Counted from the stretch's first letter, positions 28,528-37,908 are shown. The stretch: DNA of 64,000 bases from an uncultured Kiloniellaceae bacterium (GCA_947493695.1 CANLSF010000002.1:1-64000), one strand, 5' to 3'. Program-made: numbers and translations. The notes: a model not told the origin generated them from the letters alone.

Positions 28528-29463
28528 TTACTTGGCTTTACTCGCCGGTAAGTTGATCCAGCCCTGAAGGACCAGGGTCGCGGCCAACACGATGATCACG
28601 CCCGGTAAAACGCTGAGGCCGGGTGGCGCCTGACCCAGAATCCAGGTCAAAGCCAGAACCAGTGCCGGGTTCATATAGCTGTAGGCCATGACCCGCGTCG
28701 GGCCGAGCCTCATGGTTGAATACTGGGTGAGAAAAAAAGTGATCAGGGTGGTGAAGACTGCCAGATAGAGCGTACCGAGATACACCTTTGGCTCAACGGC
28801 GGACCAGTCGAGAGCAATCAGTCGGGGTATGGAGAGAAAAAACAGCCAGAGAGCGCCGGTCGCAAGCGTCCAGAACGTCATAACCGGCATGGGTTCGCCA
28901 CGATGAAAGAACTTCACGAGGGGGGTGTAGAAGCCGAAACAGATACAGCCCGCGAAAAAAATCAGATCACCACGATTGAGCTCCAGCCCCAACAAGCGCT
29001 CCGGATCACCGCGAAACACCACCCACATCGCGCCGACGGCACCCAGGATCAACGCAATCAGCTTTTTACGCTCGAGCCGATCCTTGAGAAGCACAGCCGC
29101 AACAATCGCGGCAATGCCGGGAATGAAGGCAAACAGTGCGCCCGTGTTCAGTGCGGTCGTTGTCACCAGTGCTTCGAACATGCACCAGAAGAAGCCGACC
29201 ATACAGGCGCTGATCGCGCCGTAGCGTGCAAGATCGCGCAGTCCCGGCATCGAAAGGCCGTATTTGAAAACGGCGATGGGCAGGAACAGAAGTGCCGCCA
29301 CCAGAAACCTCAGAAAGGTGAGCACCTGTGAATCGAGACCGTCTGCAATCGCCGCGACCACCGGAAATGACGTTGCGATCAACAGAGTTGCGATCAGCAT
29401 ACGTCCGTGGTCCCGCCACCCCACGGGCGGCGCAGCAGATGACTCCGGCAATGACGCTGTCAT
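28528..29463 (-). CDS. EamA/DMT-family permease
   Basis: The 311-residue protein has ten predicted transmembrane helices in two EamA halves (for example LIATSFPVVAAIADGLDSQVL then FLRFLVAALLFLPIAVF, and in the second half GPTRVMAYSYMNPALVLALTWIL). Family members mostly export metabolites or amino acids; the substrate is unknown. The start at 29463 is 5 bases after the stop of the M14 carboxypeptidase gene, so the two are co-transcribed and the exporter may handle its products (inference). Confidence 0.88.
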   Translation of the reverse strand: MTASLPESSAAPPVGWRDHGRMLIATLLIATSFPVVAAIADGLDSQVLTFLRFLVAALLFLPIAVFKYGLSMPGLRDLARYGAISACMVGFFWCMFEALVTTTALNTGALFAFIPGIAAIVAAVLLKDRLERKKLIALILGAVGAMWVVFRGDPERLLGLELNRGDLIFFAGCICFGFYTPLVKFFHRGEPMPVMTFWTLATGALWLFFLSIPRLIALDWSAVEPKVYLGTLYLAVFTTLITFFLTQYSTMRLGPTRVMAYSYMNPALVLALTWILGQAPPGLSVLPGVIIVLAATLVLQGWINLPASKAK

Positions 29464-29467
29464 CGCT

Positions 29468-30592
29468 CTACAGGCGGTCGGCGACGGCGTAGATGGTATC
29501 GATGCAGGACCAGGCCAAACGCCCGCAACGCTCCGGTGACCAGCCATAGAGCTCATCCGGCGTGTCGATCGTATCCTTGAAGGGTTGCTCCAAGGTCATG
29601 GACAGAGACCCGAAGGTCTCCGCCGTGTAGCTCGTGCACATGGCCAGACTGGCCTTTCCGGGCGGTGTCTCCGGGTATCCGAACTTGGTCTGGAAGTCGG
29701 GCGAAATAGCGGCAAGCTTTTCTCTGAAATCCCGATAGAGCTCAATCTGCGGCTCGGTGATCGAAGGGATCCCATTGAAGCCTGCAATGAAGTTGTAGGG
29801 CAAAGCCTCGTCGCCATGCACATCCAGACAGAGTTTCAAACCGGTCTGATGCATGCGTTCGCGCACCAGAAAAACTTCCGGACTGCGCTCCATGGAGGGC
29901 TTTTCCCATTCGCGGTTCAGGTTCACACCCTTGGCGTTGGTCCGCAGATGCCCGCGCCGGCTGCCGTCCGGGTTCATGTTGGGAACGACGTAGAAGACGG
30001 TTTTCTCCAGAAGCGCACGAACGACTGGATCATGCGGATCCGTCATACGGGACAGAAAGCCTTCCATCCACCACTCGGCCATGGTTTCGCCAGGATGCTG
30101 GCGCGCGATCACCCAACAGGGGGTGCGGCCCTCGTCAGGCGACCCAATTGTCAGCAGGTCCATAGTCTGACCGTCCAGGGTTTCCCCCAGAACCTCGAGC
30201 CGCACATTCGGCGCCTCTGCCGCACTGGCCACAAGATCCGCATGACGCTCCATGGAAAAGGGCGCGAAATAGGCGAAGTAAATCGAATCCTGTTCAAGGG
30301 TGTGTGAGAAGGTCATGACCTTGCCGTCGAAACTGGTATCAACCCGGAACCAGGTTTCGCGGTCATAGGACGCGACGGCACGATAGCCTTCAAACCCACC
30401 AGCGTAGGTCACTTCGCCCGCATTGACGATATCAACCGCGATCTTCGCGCCCCGCCGGTCCGTCAGTCTGAAGTAGAACCACTGCAGAAAATCGGATTCG
30501 TTGTCCTTACAAATCCGGACCTTGGGATTTGCAGCATTTGAGAGGTCGACAACCTCAATATTACCGCCGTCGAAACTGCTGTTGATCTGCAC
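29468..30592 (-). CDS. M14-family zinc carboxypeptidase (cytosolic/AGBL-like type)
   Basis: The 374-residue protein has an N-terminal beta domain (residues 1 to about 130) followed by the carboxypeptidase domain. Zinc ligands are visible in RQHPGETMAEW (H-x-x-E) and LDVHGDE (His), with VNLNREW for substrate carboxylate binding and the catalytic Glu in MTLEQPFKD. The N-domain plus M14 layout is that of cytosolic carboxypeptidases, whose bacterial members remove C-terminal residues from peptides or proteins. There is no signal peptide. The start is a GTG at 30592 after GAGG. The neighbouring peptide importer suggests a role in peptide use. Confidence 0.9.
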   Translation of the reverse strand: MQINSSFDGGNIEVVDLSNAANPKVRICKDNESDFLQWFYFRLTDRRGAKIAVDIVNAGEVTYAGGFEGYRAVASYDRETWFRVDTSFDGKVMTFSHTLEQDSIYFAYFAPFSMERHADLVASAAEAPNVRLEVLGETLDGQTMDLLTIGSPDEGRTPCWVIARQHPGETMAEWWMEGFLSRMTDPHDPVVRALLEKTVFYVVPNMNPDGSRRGHLRTNAKGVNLNREWEKPSMERSPEVFLVRERMHQTGLKLCLDVHGDEALPYNFIAGFNGIPSITEPQIELYRDFREKLAAISPDFQTKFGYPETPPGKASLAMCTSYTAETFGSLSMTLEQPFKDTIDTPDELYGWSPERCGRLAWSCIDTIYAVADRL

Positions 30593-30741
30593 GGAACCTC
30601 ACAAAGAAACGGAACAGGCAGACCGGACGCACATGCGTTCATACGAGACCTGCCGAAGAAACCTCTAAGCCGGACAGCATAGAAATTCCCCCCGGTACAG
30701 CAACAGGAATGTTGGGGCGGTGGGTTCCGCGGGGGTTCAGC

Positions 30742-31053
30742 TTATTGGGGCGCGAGCTGCAGCTTGAGACCCGCCAACTCCTGTGAGAAGAGGATCTGAC
30801 AACTCAAGCGGGACTCCTCCTCGACTTCGAAGGCTTCATCGAGCATGTCGACTTCTTCGTCAGTGGCTTCGTAGAGCCTTTCCTGCCATTCCGGCGCAAC
30901 ATACACATGACAGGTTGCGCAGCTGCAGGCACCACCGCACTCGGCCTTTATGGGGAGACCATGATCGCGGATGATTTCCATGACCCGCCATCCCTCAATG
31001 GCATCGAGTTGATGTTCGGTTCCATCGCGATCAGTGACAAGAATAAAGCTCAT
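30742..31053 (-). CDS. 2Fe-2S ferredoxin of the sulfate-assimilation operon
   Basis: The 103-residue protein has the plant-type/adrenodoxin ferredoxin cluster motif ECGGACSCATCHVY (C-x5-C-x2-C) and the fourth ligand in SRLSCQI near residue 85. It is close to Isc/adrenodoxin-type ferredoxins. It is last in the cysG-cysI-cysH operon, 49 bases after cysH, so it is a good candidate electron donor for sulfite reductase CysI, since no CysJ flavoprotein gene is present. The donor role is inferred from position. Confidence 0.85.
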   Translation of the reverse strand: MSFILVTDRDGTEHQLDAIEGWRVMEIIRDHGLPIKAECGGACSCATCHVYVAPEWQERLYEATDEEVDMLDEAFEVEEESRLSCQILFSQELAGLKLQLAPQ

Positions 31054-31102
31054 CGGAATTCTCGATCTCGTCTTCAGAAGTTCGGAAAAAGGACAGGTCT
31101 TT

Positions 31103-31852
31103 TCAGCAGCCGGGCAAAGGTGTGCCAGGCCGCCTGGCATTTGGCACGGTGGACGGAGCAGGCCGGTCGTGAATGCCGCATTCGGTCTTCTGCGACCCTG
31201 CCCAGCGTCCCGAGCGAACCGCACTCTCATCCAACGGAGCCTGGGTGCAGGGCGCACAGCCGATCGAGAGAAATCCATCCTCGGTCAGGGGATGCCGCGG
31301 CAGGTTCAGATCGTCGAAGGACTGCTCGATCTTCTCTGCCGACCAATCGACAATCGGATTGATTTTGAAGTGTGTGCCGTCGTGCTCGATGCGAGGCAAG
31401 TAGGATCTAAGCGCCCCGTGGAAACGTTTGCGTCCGGTCACCCAGGCGTCGAACCCCTCCAGCGCCTGGCTCAAGGGCGCAACCTTGCGCAGTTCGCAGC
31501 AACGTACCGTATTTCGCTGCCAGAGTGTTCCGTCGGGGTCTTCCTGCGCCAGATCGACAACAGCCGGCTTCACGGAACGCACGTCGGTCAAGCCAAATCG
31601 GTCAATCAACTGATCCCGGTAATCCAGGGTTTCGGGAAAATGCTTGCCCGTGTCGAGAAAGATCACCGGAACAGATGGATCGATCTCAGCCACCAGACTC
31701 AGAACAATCGCCGATTCAGCGCCGAATGACGAAACGACAGCAACACGTCCTTTAAAGCCCTCTTCGATCGCCGCGCGCAGCAGTTTCCTGTCCGGCAGAT
31801 CCTGGAAGCGTTTCAGCAGGATCTCCGGGGCAACATCAGGCTGATGTTTCAT
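31103..31852 (-). CDS. cysH: Adenylylsulfate/phosphoadenylylsulfate reductase (CysH)
   Basis: CysH reduces activated sulfate (APS or PAPS) to sulfite. The 249-residue protein has the VSSFGAESAIVLSLVAE nucleotide-binding loop, FLDTGKHFPETL, and two cysteine pairs, RCCELRK and GCAPCT. These mark the 4Fe-4S, APS-type branch rather than the cluster-free PAPS enzyme of E. coli. The catalytic Cys lies in the TECGIH motif near the C-terminus, followed by an extra tail of about 20 residues. It is co-directional with DUF934 9 bases upstream. Confidence 0.93.
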   Translation of the reverse strand: MKHQPDVAPEILLKRFQDLPDRKLLRAAIEEGFKGRVAVVSSFGAESAIVLSLVAEIDPSVPVIFLDTGKHFPETLDYRDQLIDRFGLTDVRSVKPAVVDLAQEDPDGTLWQRNTVRCCELRKVAPLSQALEGFDAWVTGRKRFHGALRSYLPRIEHDGTHFKINPIVDWSAEKIEQSFDDLNLPRHPLTEDGFLSIGCAPCTQAPLDESAVRSGRWAGSQKTECGIHDRPAPSTVPNARRPGTPLPGC

Positions 31853-31861
31853 CTGCGCCGC

Positions 31862-32359
31862 TCAGGCCGCCGGTCGATTGCGGCGAAGGGCGAGCGCGGG
31901 CCGACGGGCATCTGCCCCCGGCTGATAAGTGACGGAAATCTCGGAGATCGCTTTCTCCCAGGCAGCCGCTGCCGCCTCGTTGGCAACTTCGAACGCGTCG
32001 AAGCCACAACGCTGCATCAGCAGGAACTGATCGCGCAGAACGTTTCCGACCGCACGGACCTCACCCTTGAAAGCATAACGGTCCCTGAGCAAGCGGGCGT
32101 AGGAGTAGGCGCGCCCGTCGTTAAACTTGGGAAACTCCAACGCGACCACGGCGAAACGATCAAGATCATCGGCGAGCAGCGCTGGCGTCTGATCACTTTT
32201 CAAGCGCACACCAATCGGCGTATTGCGGGACAGCAGGGCCTCCCGCTCGCTTTGCCAGCGATCCAGGGTCACAACGATCGGACCTTCGACCAGTTCGTCC
32301 TCGTCGGCCAGCGCCTGCCAGCTGTCCTCGGCCAACACGCCTTCCTTAATGAGCGGCAT
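31862..32359 (-). CDS. DUF934 protein of the sulfite-reductase operon
   Basis: The 165-residue protein (MPLIKEGVLAEDSWQAL, then TPIGVRLKSDQTPALLADDL, ALEFPKFNDGRAYSYARLLRDRY, GNVLRDQFLLMQRCGFDAFEV) matches DUF934, which in alphaproteobacteria and pseudomonads is encoded next to cysI. Its biochemical role is not established. The ATG at 32359 follows AAGGAG and overlaps the end of cysI by 14 bases, which indicates translational coupling and a probable functional link with sulfite reductase. Confidence 0.88.
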   Translation of the reverse strand: MPLIKEGVLAEDSWQALADEDELVEGPIVVTLDRWQSEREALLSRNTPIGVRLKSDQTPALLADDLDRFAVVALEFPKFNDGRAYSYARLLRDRYAFKGEVRAVGNVLRDQFLLMQRCGFDAFEVANEAAAAAWEKAISEISVTYQPGADARRPALALRRNRPAA

Positions 32360-34001
32360 AGAGCTTCTCCTTGAATGGTGCCAGTCCGACCCGGCGGAAG
32401 GTATCGCTGAACTCTTCACCGTCCGAGCGGTATTCCAGGTAGGTGTCCACGATGTCCTCGACCGCATCGACAACATCATCGTAGGAAAACGCCGGGCCGA
32501 CGATCTTGCCGATGGCCGTATTCTCATCGGCGCTGCCGCCCAGGGTGATCTGATAGAACTCCTCACCCTTCTTGTCGACGCCGAGCAGACCGATATGGCC
32601 GACGTGGTGATGTCCACAAGCGTTGATGCAGCCTGAGATCTTGATCTTCAGACCTCCGATGTCGTGCTGGCGCTCCAGATCGCTGAAGCGTTCTGAGATA
32701 CGCTGAGCGACAGGAATCGAGCGGGCATTGGCGAGGTTACAGTAGTCCAATCCCGGGCAGGCAATCATATCGGACAGCAGACCGGCATTCGGCGTGGCCA
32801 GTTCGACATCCCGAAGACCGGACCAGAGCGCATAGAGATCTGCCTTCTTCACATGTGCCAGAACCAGGTTCTGTTCGTGCGTCACCCGGATCTCGCTGTG
32901 GGAATAACTTTCGGCCAGGTCAGCAACCGCGTCCATCTGCCAGGCACTGGCGTCTCCCGGCGGTTTACCCGTCGGCTTCAAGGAGATTGTCGCGACGGCA
33001 TAGCCAGGCTGCTTGTGCGTGCTGACATTGGTCCGCACCCAGCTGGCGAAGTCACGGTCTTCGAAACGCTTGACCTCAAGCTCCCGGACAGTGTCGTCCA
33101 GGCGTTCGTAACGTGGCGGCGAGAAATAGTTTTCGATCCGCGCGATCTCATCCAGAGGAAGCTGCAGCGCCGATTCCTTGATGTGCGACCACTCTTCCTC
33201 AACCAGGTTCCGGAAGCTCTCGATCCCTTCGCTGCGCACCAGGATCTTGATCCGCGCCTTGTAGAGGTTATCGCGGCGGCCAAGCTGGTTGTAGACCCGC
33301 AGGATTGCCTCCAGGTAGGACAGGAGATGCTGCTTCGGCAGGAACTCACGGATGGTTTGTCCGATAACCGGCGTCCGACCGAGACCACCACCGACGACCA
33401 CCTCAAAACCAACCTCTCCCGCTTCGTTCCGGCACATCTGCAGACCGATGTCATGCACCCGCACTGCTGCGCGATCATGATCGGCACCTGTGACCGCGAT
33501 CTTGAACTTGCGCGGCAGGAAGGTGAATTCCGGATGCAGGGTCGACCATTGCCGGATGATCTCGCAGTAGACGCGCGGATCCTCGATCTCGTCAGCAGCG
33601 GCGCCGGCGAACTGGTCGGACGTGGTATTGCGGATGCAGTTACCGCTGGTCTGGATAGCATGCATCTCGACCTCGGCCAGATCGGCGAGGATGTCAGGAG
33701 TCTCTTCCAGCTTCGGCCAGTTGAACTGAATATTCTGGCGCGTGGTGAAGTGACCGTAACCCTTGTCGTAACGGCGCGCGACATAAGCCAGCTTGCGCAT
33801 CTGCGTCGACGAAAGTGTGCCGTAGGGAACCGCGACACGCAGCATGTAGGCGTGAAGCTGCAGATAGAGACCATTCATCAAACGCAGCGGCTTGAATTGA
33901 TCTTCGGTCAGCTCGCCGCTGAGGCGACGCTCTACCTGATCGCGGAATTGGTGAACACGCTCGTTGACCAGCGTGTGGTCGAACTCGTCGTATCTGTACA
34001 T
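32346..34001 (-). CDS. cysI: Assimilatory sulfite reductase hemoprotein (CysI)
   Basis: The 551-residue enzyme reduces sulfite to sulfide at a siroheme coupled to a 4Fe-4S cluster. Cluster ligands are seen in ACPGLDYCNLA (C-x5-C) and GCINACGHHHVGH (C-x3-C). The ferredoxin-half domains contain YGHFTTRQNIQFNWPKLE and GNCIRNTTSDQFAG. It fits the nitrite/sulfite reductase group that takes electrons from ferredoxin or a separate reductase; the operon's own ferredoxin may serve. Confidence 0.94.
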   Translation of the reverse strand: MYRYDEFDHTLVNERVHQFRDQVERRLSGELTEDQFKPLRLMNGLYLQLHAYMLRVAVPYGTLSSTQMRKLAYVARRYDKGYGHFTTRQNIQFNWPKLEETPDILADLAEVEMHAIQTSGNCIRNTTSDQFAGAAADEIEDPRVYCEIIRQWSTLHPEFTFLPRKFKIAVTGADHDRAAVRVHDIGLQMCRNEAGEVGFEVVVGGGLGRTPVIGQTIREFLPKQHLLSYLEAILRVYNQLGRRDNLYKARIKILVRSEGIESFRNLVEEEWSHIKESALQLPLDEIARIENYFSPPRYERLDDTVRELEVKRFEDRDFASWVRTNVSTHKQPGYAVATISLKPTGKPPGDASAWQMDAVADLAESYSHSEIRVTHEQNLVLAHVKKADLYALWSGLRDVELATPNAGLLSDMIACPGLDYCNLANARSIPVAQRISERFSDLERQHDIGGLKIKISGCINACGHHHVGHIGLLGVDKKGEEFYQITLGGSADENTAIGKIVGPAFSYDDVVDAVEDIVDTYLEYRSDGEEFSDTFRRVGLAPFKEKLYAAH

Positions 34002-34008
34002 GATTTGC

Positions 34009-34326
34009 TTATCCCGCTAACGAAAGTGGAGTGTTTTCGGCCTGATGCCCGTTTCCGAACGCGACACTTGGCCCTTTTGCACGAATGAATTCCCGTGTTT
34101 CAACAGGACGGATCTCGCCGTCGCTATTATCGACTGGCATGAGGTAAGGGCCGACAATTTCCAACGAAGCTTCAGGCGTCTCTGCGCCCGCAAGCGTCTC
34201 TGCTGCGTCTTCCGTTGACACGAGCACAAGGCTTTCGCTCAACCGCTCGGTCCAGCCACCGGCCTGCGCGCGGTAAACTACGGCACCATCACCGAGGCGA
34301 TTTGCAGTGAGAATTTGTACTGTCAT
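34009..34326 (-). CDS. DUF2849 protein between cysG and cysI
   Basis: A 105-residue protein (MTVQILTANRLGDGAVVYRAQAGGW, then GPYLMPVDNSDGEIRPVETREFIRAKGPSVAFG) that matches DUF2849, a family found almost only between siroheme synthase and sulfite reductase genes in alphaproteobacteria. The function is unknown. It begins 15 bases after cysG and ends 8 bases before cysI, so its expression is tied to theirs. Confidence 0.88.
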   Translation of the reverse strand: MTVQILTANRLGDGAVVYRAQAGGWTERLSESLVLVSTEDAAETLAGAETPEASLEIVGPYLMPVDNSDGEIRPVETREFIRAKGPSVAFGNGHQAENTPLSLAG

Positions 34327-34340
34327 CTTGATCTCTTCCT

Positions 34341-35795
34341 TTAAACCGCAACGCGGCGCAGAACTTCTGCCCGGGCGGTTAGGTCAGCGTCCGTTTGTGT
34401 GGCAGGAGCAGTTGCCCCACCTGCAGCCGAGACCACATCACCAACAATAAAAAGTCCGGGTCCCTTGATCCCGTTCGCCGCAACCAGTGTTGCCAGGTCC
34501 GCCAACGAACCGGTGACGGTCCTCTGTTCGGGCAAGGTTCCGTTTTCGATCACCGCTGCAGGCGTCTGCGGGTCCAGGCCATGCTCGATCAGACGCTCGC
34601 AGCTGCGGCCAATTGTCGAAACACCCATATAAATCACCAGGGTCTGCTTCAGACTGGCCAGCGCCGTCCAATCGAGATCGGGTTCGCCGTCCTTCGCGTG
34701 TCCGGTCACAAACGTAACCGCCTGCGCATGGTCGCGGTGGGTCAGCGGAATACCGCTCGCAGCCGCACAACCGGCGGCCGCTGTGATTCCAGGAACCACT
34801 TCAACATCGACACCATGTTGCGCGAGGTAATCCTGTTCCTCGCCGCCCCGTCCGAAGATGAAAGGATCACCTCCCTTTAGACGTACGACGTGTTTCCCGA
34901 GGCGGGCTTGCTCAACCAGGACTGCGTTGATTTCATCCTGGGTGCGGGTGTGATTGCCCCGGGTTTTACCGACATAGATCCGTTCGGCATCGCGACGCGC
35001 GTAGTCCAGGATTTCGGGTCCGACCAGCTTGTCGTAAACCACAACGTCAGCATGCTGTAACGCACGCATCGCCTTGAAGGTCAGAAGGTCCGGGTCACCA
35101 GGTCCTGCACCGACAATAGCGACACGGCCCTTTGGGTTGTGCCGAGCCGAAGATGCATTGACCAAAGTAAGCATCTTTTCACGCGCAGCCGTTTCATCGC
35201 CTGCGAGAACCGACGCTGCTTCGGGTCCGTCGAAGAACCGCTCCCAAAAGCGCAGGCGCGCGCGGCCTTCATGTATGTTTGCTTTGACCGCACTGCGGAA
35301 ACTCTCGGCGAACTCCGCAAGCGCACCGAGACGAGCCGGCAGGAGTGCTTCAATCTGCGCCCGCAAGCGGCGCGCCAGGACGGGTGCCGTGCCTGCGCTC
35401 GAAACCGCAATCGTAATCGGATCACGATCGATGATCGCCGGCGTAATAAAGTCGGACAGGTCAGGCCGATCCACGACATTGACCGGCCGACCGGCAAGAC
35501 GGGAAGCTTCCGCAACGAGGGTATCACGTTCGGGAATCTCGGTTGCGGAGACCACAACGGTCTGCTGCGCAACGTCTTCATGCCGAAACGCGCGCCGTTC
35601 CATACGCAGGCTGCCATCGCGCTCCAGCGTCAGCAGCTCAGGTGCAATCTCGCGCACATCCATTGCATCGGTCACAACGGTGATGGAAGCACCGGCTTTG
35701 CGCAAAAGCCGTACCTTGCGCAGCGCGGTCTCACCAGCGCCAACCACAAGGCAAGCTCGGCCCGTGAGCTTTAAAAAGCTTGGGAAATATCTCAT
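34341..35795 (-). CDS. cysG: Siroheme synthase (CysG fusion)
   Basis: This 484-residue trifunctional enzyme methylates uroporphyrinogen III, oxidises precorrin-2 and inserts iron to make siroheme, the CysI cofactor. The N-terminal dehydrogenase/ferrochelatase part has MRYFPSFLKLTGRACLVVGAGETALRK and VVDRPDLSDFITPAII. The C-terminal SUMT part has VAIVGAGPGDPDLLTFKAMRAL, VVRLKGGDPFIFGRGGEE and AVTFVTGHAK. The start at 35795 gives the normal CysG N-terminus. It is the first gene of the six-gene operon. Confidence 0.95.
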   Translation of the reverse strand: MRYFPSFLKLTGRACLVVGAGETALRKVRLLRKAGASITVVTDAMDVREIAPELLTLERDGSLRMERRAFRHEDVAQQTVVVSATEIPERDTLVAEASRLAGRPVNVVDRPDLSDFITPAIIDRDPITIAVSSAGTAPVLARRLRAQIEALLPARLGALAEFAESFRSAVKANIHEGRARLRFWERFFDGPEAASVLAGDETAAREKMLTLVNASSARHNPKGRVAIVGAGPGDPDLLTFKAMRALQHADVVVYDKLVGPEILDYARRDAERIYVGKTRGNHTRTQDEINAVLVEQARLGKHVVRLKGGDPFIFGRGGEEQDYLAQHGVDVEVVPGITAAAGCAAASGIPLTHRDHAQAVTFVTGHAKDGEPDLDWTALASLKQTLVIYMGVSTIGRSCERLIEHGLDPQTPAAVIENGTLPEQRTVTGSLADLATLVAANGIKGPGLFIVGDVVSAAGGATAPATQTDADLTARAEVLRRVAV

Positions 35796-36764
35796 CGCAG
35801 TTCGATCCGGACTGTCATGCCGCGCTCCGACCTCCTGCCCAACGGGCAATGGTCTCATTAAATTGCCGACCTGCCTCCATCTGCCTCTTCCAGTGAAGGT
35901 CTCGGAGAGATGAAACAGGTCGACTTCGGTTTATTTCACACAAACATATGCGCAAACTTCGTATTGTACATTTGATCATGCAATAAATTTATTCAATACA
36001 AATATTTTGTGTTAAAATATTCTAATCCCCTGCTCCTGAAGTCTCTTCAGGCAACACGGGCCTGAAACCGGTTTCAGAAAAACTCTCTGAAGTTACGGCA
36101 CGGAAGAGACACTCCTCATGCGAGTAAAACAACCACTTTCAGGTTGTAGTACGGAGTCGATCCTACGCGCTGCGTTCTGTTCGCACACCATTCCAAAATC
36201 ACGGACGTGTTAACCGCAACAATTAACCGAATATTTACTAAAAATTAACACTCTCTTTACATACTTGTTTGTGTTCAGACGAAATAAGACCCAACTACAA
36301 ACTAAATCACAGGAAATTTATCTTATCGCACGCGAACGAGACTCCTGTGATCCGATAGAGGATGAATCTTATCCCATTTCTTCAGATACATCGTACAACT
36401 CCAGCGCTCGCCGTTTCCGTGGTAGAATCTGGATTGCAGATATATTTCTGTAGATTGACCAAATAGTTAACAGGAGTGAGCGCAATTCCAAGTGTTTACG
36501 TTCTGGAAAAACGACATAATCCTATATGGTTAAGCCTAAAAAGATCTGATCAACCGAATGAGTACCATTAACGATTGAAGGAAATAAAACCTAAAATTAA
36601 GCATCAAAATTTGCTAAAATTTGAATCTAGTTTTTCCCTTCCCGTTAAAAAAAGGGCAGCATGTAGCAAGATGTATGCTGGCCGGGTGGGAAATGAACCC
36701 GTTGCAAGTGTACCGGTTGGCGAGACCCGGGGGACCGCTTGATTTTTTAGTATGGAGAACAAGA
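35796..36764. other. 969-base AT-rich gap between the cys operon and rpfF
   Basis: This gap separates the divergent sulfur operon and DSF synthase gene. Close to the cys side it has AATAAATTTATT and near-palindromic ACAAATATTTTGT. Next comes a CTGAAG / CTTCAG hairpin and a perfect 16-base palindrome at 36062-36077. From about 36200 to 36640 it is very AT-rich with repeated TTAAC words. Short open frames here lack ribosome-binding sites and protein-like composition, so I call no gene. Confidence 0.5.
36062..36077. promoter_or_regulatory. Perfect 16-bp palindrome, possible operator
   Basis: CTGAAACCGGTTTCAG reads the same on both strands. It lies about 270 bases upstream of cysG and 690 upstream of the rpfF-like gene. 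No repressor is encoded next to it. It could be an operator or a site of structure; no second copy is seen in the window. Confidence 0.4.
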
Positions 36765-37778
36765 ATGCTCGAACAGCTTGGCACGACGCCAGAAACTGTT
36801 GAGAAACACGTCTCACCGAACCCGCTCTTCGACCGCAACTCAGCCGTAGCGTCGTCCACAGCGGAAAAAGCCCGGACAGCAGTTAAGCGGGCGATGGCAG
36901 ACCGAACTGTCGATATAAAGGAAGAACTCTCAAACCTGGATCTCGAAGAAATGGAGTTGGCTTTCTCCGCCAGGGATGAGGTTTGCACTTGCTGGTTCGA
37001 CTTTGAAGACCGCCCCAGTTTCACTCCTGCCCTGCTGAATGACATCAGCAAGGTTCAGCAGAGTCTGCGCGCGTCTTTTGAAAAAGCCGATCCGCGCGCA
37101 AACAAACTGAAATATCTTGTCTGGGCATCGCGTATGCCGGGCGTCTGGAACCTGGGTGGCGACCTCAGCCTCTTTGCCGACCTGATCCGGAACGAAGAAC
37201 GTGACAGGCTGCGTGAGTACGCATATCGGGTCGTGCGTGAAGGCTATGCGAACTGGACAAACCTGAACCTGCCCATCATTACCGTCGCGCTCATTCAGGG
37301 AGATGCACTTGGCGGTGGTTTCGAAGCAGCTCTCTCCAGCAATCTGATTGTCGCGGAGCGGAGTGCGAAATTCGGCCTGCCGGAAATTCTCTTCAGTCTC
37401 TTCCCGGGCATGGGCGCCTACAGTTTCCTCTCTCGCCGGATTGCGCCCGGTCGCGCGGAACGGATGATTATGAGCGGACGCCTGTACACGGCGGAAGAAC
37501 TCTACGAACTCGGCATTGTCGATGTCCTGGCGGATGATGGCTGTGGCGAAGAAGCCTTGCACCAATACATTGCCAAGAACGACCGGCGACATGCGGCGCA
37601 TCGGGCAATCTTCCAGGCACGCCAACGCATCAACCCGGTGACCTTGAAAGAAATGATGGATATCACCGACCTCTGGGTCGATACCGCGATGACGCTTGAT
37701 GAAGCGGACCTGAAGAAGATGTCACGCCTGGTGTCAGCGCAGGACAGGCGCCGTGAACGCGTTCTGAAATCGGCCTGA
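36765..37778 (+). CDS. rpfF: RpfF-like DSF (diffusible signal factor) synthase, crotonase fold
   Basis: The 337-residue protein is a crotonase-fold enzyme of the RpfF group, which makes cis-2-unsaturated fatty acid quorum signals from acyl-ACP. Diagnostic blocks are LKYLVWASRMPGVWNLGGDLSLFADLI, VALIQGDALGGGFEAAL and KFGLPEILFSLFPGMGAYSFL. Glu187 and Glu207 sit 20 residues apart, the same spacing as the catalytic Glu141/Glu161 of Xanthomonas RpfF. About 45 residues are added at the N-terminus relative to the Xanthomonas enzyme. The ATG at 36765 follows GGAG at 8 bases. It converges with an RpfC-like kinase, as in Xanthomonas. An ordinary enoyl-CoA hydratase is unlikely given these motifs. Confidence 0.88.
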   Translation: MLEQLGTTPETVEKHVSPNPLFDRNSAVASSTAEKARTAVKRAMADRTVDIKEELSNLDLEEMELAFSARDEVCTCWFDFEDRPSFTPALLNDISKVQQSLRASFEKADPRANKLKYLVWASRMPGVWNLGGDLSLFADLIRNEERDRLREYAYRVVREGYANWTNLNLPIITVALIQGDALGGGFEAALSSNLIVAERSAKFGLPEILFSLFPGMGAYSFLSRRIAPGRAERMIMSGRLYTAEELYELGIVDVLADDGCGEEALHQYIAKNDRRHAAHRAIFQARQRINPVTLKEMMDITDLWVDTAMTLDEADLKKMSRLVSAQDRRRERVLKSA

Positions 37779-37861
37779 TCCCCTCAGGCAAGCCTCCTTC
37801 AGCAAAATGAAGCAGAGGCCAGGCCTGCGGCAAAGGTAACGCGCCTGCTGCATTGAACGGG

Positions 37862-37908
37862 ACGGCTCCGAAGAACATCACAGAGATGTCTGACTTCGGA
37901 GCCGTTTT
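37862..37908 (+). terminator. Terminator of the rpfF-like gene
   Basis: ACGGCTCCGAAG and CTTCGGAGCCGT form a perfect 12-bp stem followed by TTTT on the plus strand, 84 bases after the rpfF stop and just before the end of the convergent kinase gene. Confidence 0.7.

Noticed and set aside
36119-36453. Short open frames in the gap before the rpfF-like gene (including one of about 62 codons from a TTG at 36265)
   Set aside because: They lack ribosome-binding sites, have AT-driven composition and match no family.
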